From assembly GCA_027033525.1 (NCBI GenBank), contig JALVLD010000007.1, positions 1-18,045 of the forward strand: a stretch of DNA of 18,045 bases, given 5' to 3'. Positions 15,381 through 18,045 of this stretch are shown piece after piece. The position numbers and the translations under genes are program-made. Positions within the stretch are counted from its first letter, which is position 1; the number at the start of each line of letters is the position of its first letter. The notes below the pieces were generated by a model, which was given only the letters and a program-made list of their open reading frames with translations, was not told the origin of the DNA and did no database searches. The DNA comes from Candidatus Dojkabacteria bacterium (GTDB lineage Bacteria > Patescibacteriota > Dojkabacteria > GCA-002793355).

Positions 15381-16697
15381 ATGAAGATAGTTATCCTTGC
15401 AGGAGGAAGCGGAACGAGACTGTTTCCACTCTCTAGGGAAGAATTCCCTAAACAATTTTTACAACTTTTCAATACTAATTCCTTATTTCAACAAAGTATT
15501 TTAAGAGCAAAGCTTGCAGTAAGCGCAAAGGATATTCTTATTCTTTCAAACAAAAAATATACGGCTTTAATAAAACAGCACCTTACTCCCTTACGCATTC
15601 ATCCCACAGTACTACATGAACCCGCAAAACGCAACACAGCGAGTGCTATAGCTCTCGCTGCAAAATATCTGCTAGATACGGAAAAAGCTCCCGCAGATAC
15701 TGTTATGTTTATCAGCCCTTCTGATCATATGATTTTTGGTAAAAAACGCTTTCTTACAGCATTAAAAAGGGCGAAACAGCTTGCAAAACAAGGTTATATA
15801 GTTACATTTGGAATAATTCCTTCAAAACCGCATACAGGCTATGGTTATATAGAGGCCGGTGTGCCAATAAAAAATTTTGCATATAAAGTAAATAGCTTTA
15901 AAGAAAAACCTGAGTTAAAGCTTGCACAGAAATATATAAAGTCTGGAAATTATTTTTGGAACAGTGGAATGTTTGCTTTTACCATACAAACTATAGTGGA
16001 AGAATTCAAAAAATATGCACCTGAAATATACTCTCTTTTTGCTAAATATAACTACGAACAACTTTATAAAAACTTCTCAAAAATGCCTGACATCTCGATT
16101 GACTACGCTGTTATGGAATATACAAAGAAAGCAGCAGTCGTACCAACAAACATAGTATGGTCTGACATTGGCTCTTTAGAATCTGTTTACGATAACCTCG
16201 AAAAAGATAACTCTAGCAACGCTATAAGAGGCAACATCGTAGCAACAGAAACCAAACATTCCCTATTACTAAATAACAATCCTAAACAATTGCTTGCAAC
16301 CGTAGGCGTAGATAACCTTATGGCTATAGTCACAGAAGATGTAATAACTCTCGTTAAATATGGCGAAGGGCAAAAAGTTCGTGATTTAGTAAGTAGGCTT
16401 AAAGAATCCCGCTCAAATAAAATCTATTTGAAACACGGACGTACATTAATTTACCCATGGGGACGACTCCACATTATAAGTCCTAAGCAACCTATAATTC
16501 TACATCTTTACGGCCGAGCTAAGAAAAACCTTATTGTCTCCTTAGATAAATTAATTAGCAATGTATCGACTAGTAATGTTTCTATTGTTAATCATCTCGG
16601 TAATACAAAATTTACACAACAACAACATTCAATAAATATCACCCCAGATCCACAAACGCATAGTTTTGATCTTGTGCTTGTTGCATATGAACATTAA
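15381..16697 (+). CDS. manC: Mannose-1-phosphate guanylyltransferase with degraded C-terminal cupin
   Basis: The enzyme makes GDP-mannose from GTP and mannose-1-phosphate, for glycans and GDP-sugar derivatives. The 438 residues show the nucleotidyltransferase signature GGSGTRLFPLSR (8-19) with FPKQF (22-26), EPAKRNTASAIALAA (80-94), SPSDH (112-116), GYGYIEAG (153-160), WNSGMFAF (193-200), SIDYAVME (239-246) and WSDIGS (260-265). A left-handed beta-helix-like linker follows to about 340. Bifunctional enzymes continue with a mannose-6-phosphate isomerase cupin. Here about 345-438 keeps a trace of its start (YPWGRLHII) but lacks the metal-binding His cluster and is short, so isomerase activity is unlikely. 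The end overlaps the next gene by 11 nt. No Shine-Dalgarno precedes the ATG. Confidence 0.92.
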   Translation: MKIVILAGGSGTRLFPLSREEFPKQFLQLFNTNSLFQQSILRAKLAVSAKDILILSNKKYTALIKQHLTPLRIHPTVLHEPAKRNTASAIALAAKYLLDTEKAPADTVMFISPSDHMIFGKKRFLTALKRAKQLAKQGYIVTFGIIPSKPHTGYGYIEAGVPIKNFAYKVNSFKEKPELKLAQKYIKSGNYFWNSGMFAFTIQTIVEEFKKYAPEIYSLFAKYNYEQLYKNFSKMPDISIDYAVMEYTKKAAVVPTNIVWSDIGSLESVYDNLEKDNSSNAIRGNIVATETKHSLLLNNNPKQLLATVGVDNLMAIVTEDVITLVKYGEGQKVRDLVSRLKESRSNKIYLKHGRTLIYPWGRLHIISPKQPIILHLYGRAKKNLIVSLDKLISNVSTSNVSIVNHLGNTKFTQQQHSINITPDPQTHSFDLVLVAYEH

Positions 16698-17562
16698 AAA
16701 AATTATCAATACTATAAATCAAGAATTAACAAAAGAGATTTTAAAACACATAAGCCAAAAACAAGAAGTATCGATTGCATTTTCCGGAGGGATTGATAGC
16801 ACAACTATTGCAATCAAACTAATAAAACTCGGACTGCATCCCACACTTATTACTATTGGCTCCGCTTTGTCAAAAGACATTATTTATGCTAAACGTTTTG
16901 CTAAAGAATTTGACCTCCCTTTAATTTATATCTCGCTGACTCGAGCAAATTTAAAGGAAATAGACGGGATAATACAAATCCTGGTTTTACACACTCCCCA
17001 AAAGATTAAAAACATGGCCACTCAAGTTAGATTTAAATACCCTGGACTTAGCACATATCCTAATGCAATGGATGCTGCCATAGGTCTTTGTTTTAAACAC
17101 ATTGCCCTTAATGCACCGACCAAAATTATCTTCACAGGACATGGTGCAGGGGATCTCTTTGCCGGAACACTCCGAGCTACATTTATGCAACCTACTCGCT
17201 TACAAAATTACTTAATGTTAGATTCTATTGCTTCCGGCCAAATAGATATCGTTAGAGATAGCTTAATTGTAAAAATTTTTGCCAACAAAACCTTAGTTAA
17301 TCCTATCTTTAGCCCAAGGCTTATAAAGCTGGCCAGAGAACTTCCAAAGGAGCTCAAACTGCGTAAGGTTGGTGATAAAACTATTAGAAAATACATCTGG
17401 ACCAGGTATGCAAAATGCTTGGGCGTCCCTGAGTACATAATAAACCGCCCCCCAAAATCAATGCAATATTCGTGTGGTATATACAATTGGGTAATGAAAT
17501 ATCTGAAAGCTAATCCCAGGCTACAAACTGCCAATAACGCTGTAGAATCCTACAATCGCTAA
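16687..17562 (+). CDS. Asparagine-synthase-like ATP pyrophosphatase lacking the glutaminase domain
   Basis: The 291-residue product is an N-type ATP pyrophosphatase of the asparagine synthase C-terminal domain family. It has the PP-loop SGGIDS (33-38), the downstream GHGAGDLFAG (151-160), which matches the GHGADELFAGY of AsnB, and the C-terminal layout KTIRKYIWTRYAKCLGVPEYIINRPPKS near residue 240. It lacks the N-terminal class II glutamine amidotransferase domain, so it must use ammonia or a separate donor, or adenylate another acid. I prefer ATG 16687 to the in-frame TTG 16666, because the longer form would lie wholly inside manC. It overlaps the manC end by 11 nt, implying translational coupling and a shared process, perhaps modification of a surface sugar. 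The substrate cannot be read from sequence. Its last 42 nt overlap the convergent methyltransferase gene. Confidence 0.85.
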   Translation: MNIKKIINTINQELTKEILKHISQKQEVSIAFSGGIDSTTIAIKLIKLGLHPTLITIGSALSKDIIYAKRFAKEFDLPLIYISLTRANLKEIDGIIQILVLHTPQKIKNMATQVRFKYPGLSTYPNAMDAAIGLCFKHIALNAPTKIIFTGHGAGDLFAGTLRATFMQPTRLQNYLMLDSIASGQIDIVRDSLIVKIFANKTLVNPIFSPRLIKLARELPKELKLRKVGDKTIRKYIWTRYAKCLGVPEYIINRPPKSMQYSCGIYNWVMKYLKANPRLQTANNAVESYNR

Positions 17563-18045
17563 GCTAACATGCACATTAAGCGAAGCTCCTTTCCCATACA
17601 TAGGTACAAAAACAGCATGGTTTAAACGAGCAATTGTTTTTTTAACTACTCCGTAGGCCTCGTTGCCCACTAACAAAGCATACTTAGTTGGATAATTAAA
17701 TTTGTAATAAGGTACAGCGAAATTTGTCTGCTCAATTGCAATAATATTTTTTATATTATTAGCTTGCAAAAAATTTAATGCTTTAGCAGTATGTTTAAAA
17801 TAGCGCCAATGCACGCTACGCTCTTTACGTCGGGACACCTTTTGAAGCTCTTTACCAAATGGCGGCTTATGACTAATACCTGTTAAAATTATTTCCTTTA
17901 CTCCTAGGGCATCGGCTATACGAAATACTGAAGCAACATTGCGTGCGTACTGGATATTCTCTAATACAAAATAAATTTCCCGTTTTTGCCTAAATGCCTT
18001 ATTAAGTTTTTTAATTTCCTTTTTTAAAAGAGGACGATGGACCAT
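17521..18045 (-). CDS. SpoU/TrmH-family RNA 2'-O-methyltransferase
   Basis: SPOUT methyltransferases of this class transfer methyl from S-adenosylmethionine to a ribose 2'-OH in tRNA or rRNA, acting as dimers with a knotted C-terminus. The three SpoU motifs are present: motif 1 NVASVFRIADALGVKEIIL (36-54), motif 2 LLVGNEAYGV (124-133) and motif 3 VFVPMYGKGASLNVHVSLAI (145-164). The 174 residues make a minimal single-domain protein without a separate RNA-binding domain. The ATG is the last codon in the window, so an earlier in-frame start beyond the edge cannot be excluded. The exact target (tRNA position 18 or 34, or 23S rRNA) is not resolved. Its end overlaps the convergent asparagine-synthase-like gene by 42 nt. 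Confidence 0.9.
   Translation of the reverse strand: MVHRPLLKKEIKKLNKAFRQKREIYFVLENIQYARNVASVFRIADALGVKEIILTGISHKPPFGKELQKVSRRKERSVHWRYFKHTAKALNFLQANNIKNIIAIEQTNFAVPYYKFNYPTKYALLVGNEAYGVVKKTIARLNHAVFVPMYGKGASLNVHVSLAIVGFYSVIGSL

Noticed and set aside
16666..16686. TTG start extending the asparagine-synthase-like gene by seven residues
   Set aside because: The extension lies inside manC and has no ribosome site. The ATG at 16687 gives a typical short overlap.
1..18045. Alternative genetic code with UGA as glycine or tryptophan
   Set aside because: ftsQ ends in TGA at its expected length, and all conserved families read through correctly with the standard bacterial code.
1..18045. CRISPR array, insertion sequence or long direct repeat
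   Set aside because: No regularly spaced repeats, transposase or terminal inverted repeats were seen by reading both strands.

Overview
The window is low-GC, gene-dense bacterial chromosome with short spacers. UGA serves as a stop (ftsQ ends in TGA), so the standard bacterial code fits. Small proteins, reduced versions of familiar families (a Lon-like protein with only its ATPase core, a DHH-like protein without its DHH motif, a half-size EamA protein) and a membrane protein of the type often called 'baseplate J-like' in these genomes suggest a Candidate Phyla Radiation (Patescibacteria) genome. The class cannot be fixed from sequence alone. No insertion sequence, phage gene, integrase or CRISPR array is visible.

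Positions 1-4445, minus strand: a cell-division and wall-elongation operon. In transcription order it reads tRNA-Phe(GAA), ftsQ-like, ftsA, ftsZ, and rodA (cut by the window start). A TATAAT box with a TGn extension lies 7 nt upstream of the tRNA, so the tRNA probably heads the operon transcript.

Positions 4462-13231, minus strand: a long co-directional run of rpsO (S15), pnp (PNPase), a protease-less Lon-like AAA+ ATPase, rnj (RNase J), a second FtsA/PilM-like actin-fold ATPase, a single-span membrane protein with a baseplate-J-like outer region, and a small membrane protein. The first half concerns RNA turnover. The second half looks like an uncharacterised envelope module, with an actin-fold ATPase paired with a membrane anchor, as in PilM/PilN or FtsA and its membrane partners.

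Positions 13249-14939: a 540-residue protein resembling DHH phosphoesterases but lacking the catalytic motif, with a long disordered tail. It is divergent from the plus-strand genes. Both divergent genes have a perfect TATAAT exactly 5 nt before their ATG, which predicts leaderless mRNAs.

Positions 14940-17562, plus strand: a half-size EamA transporter, a mannose-1-phosphate guanylyltransferase with a degraded C-terminal cupin, and an asparagine-synthase-like ATP pyrophosphatase lacking the glutaminase domain. The last two genes overlap and suggest surface-sugar or nucleotide-sugar metabolism. A SpoU/TrmH RNA methyltransferase on the minus strand closes the window and overlaps the end of the preceding gene.

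The best candidates for something undescribed are the second FtsA-like/baseplate-J-like pair, the protease-less Lon-like ATPase between PNPase and RNase J, and the apparent widespread use of leaderless or Shine-Dalgarno-free starts.
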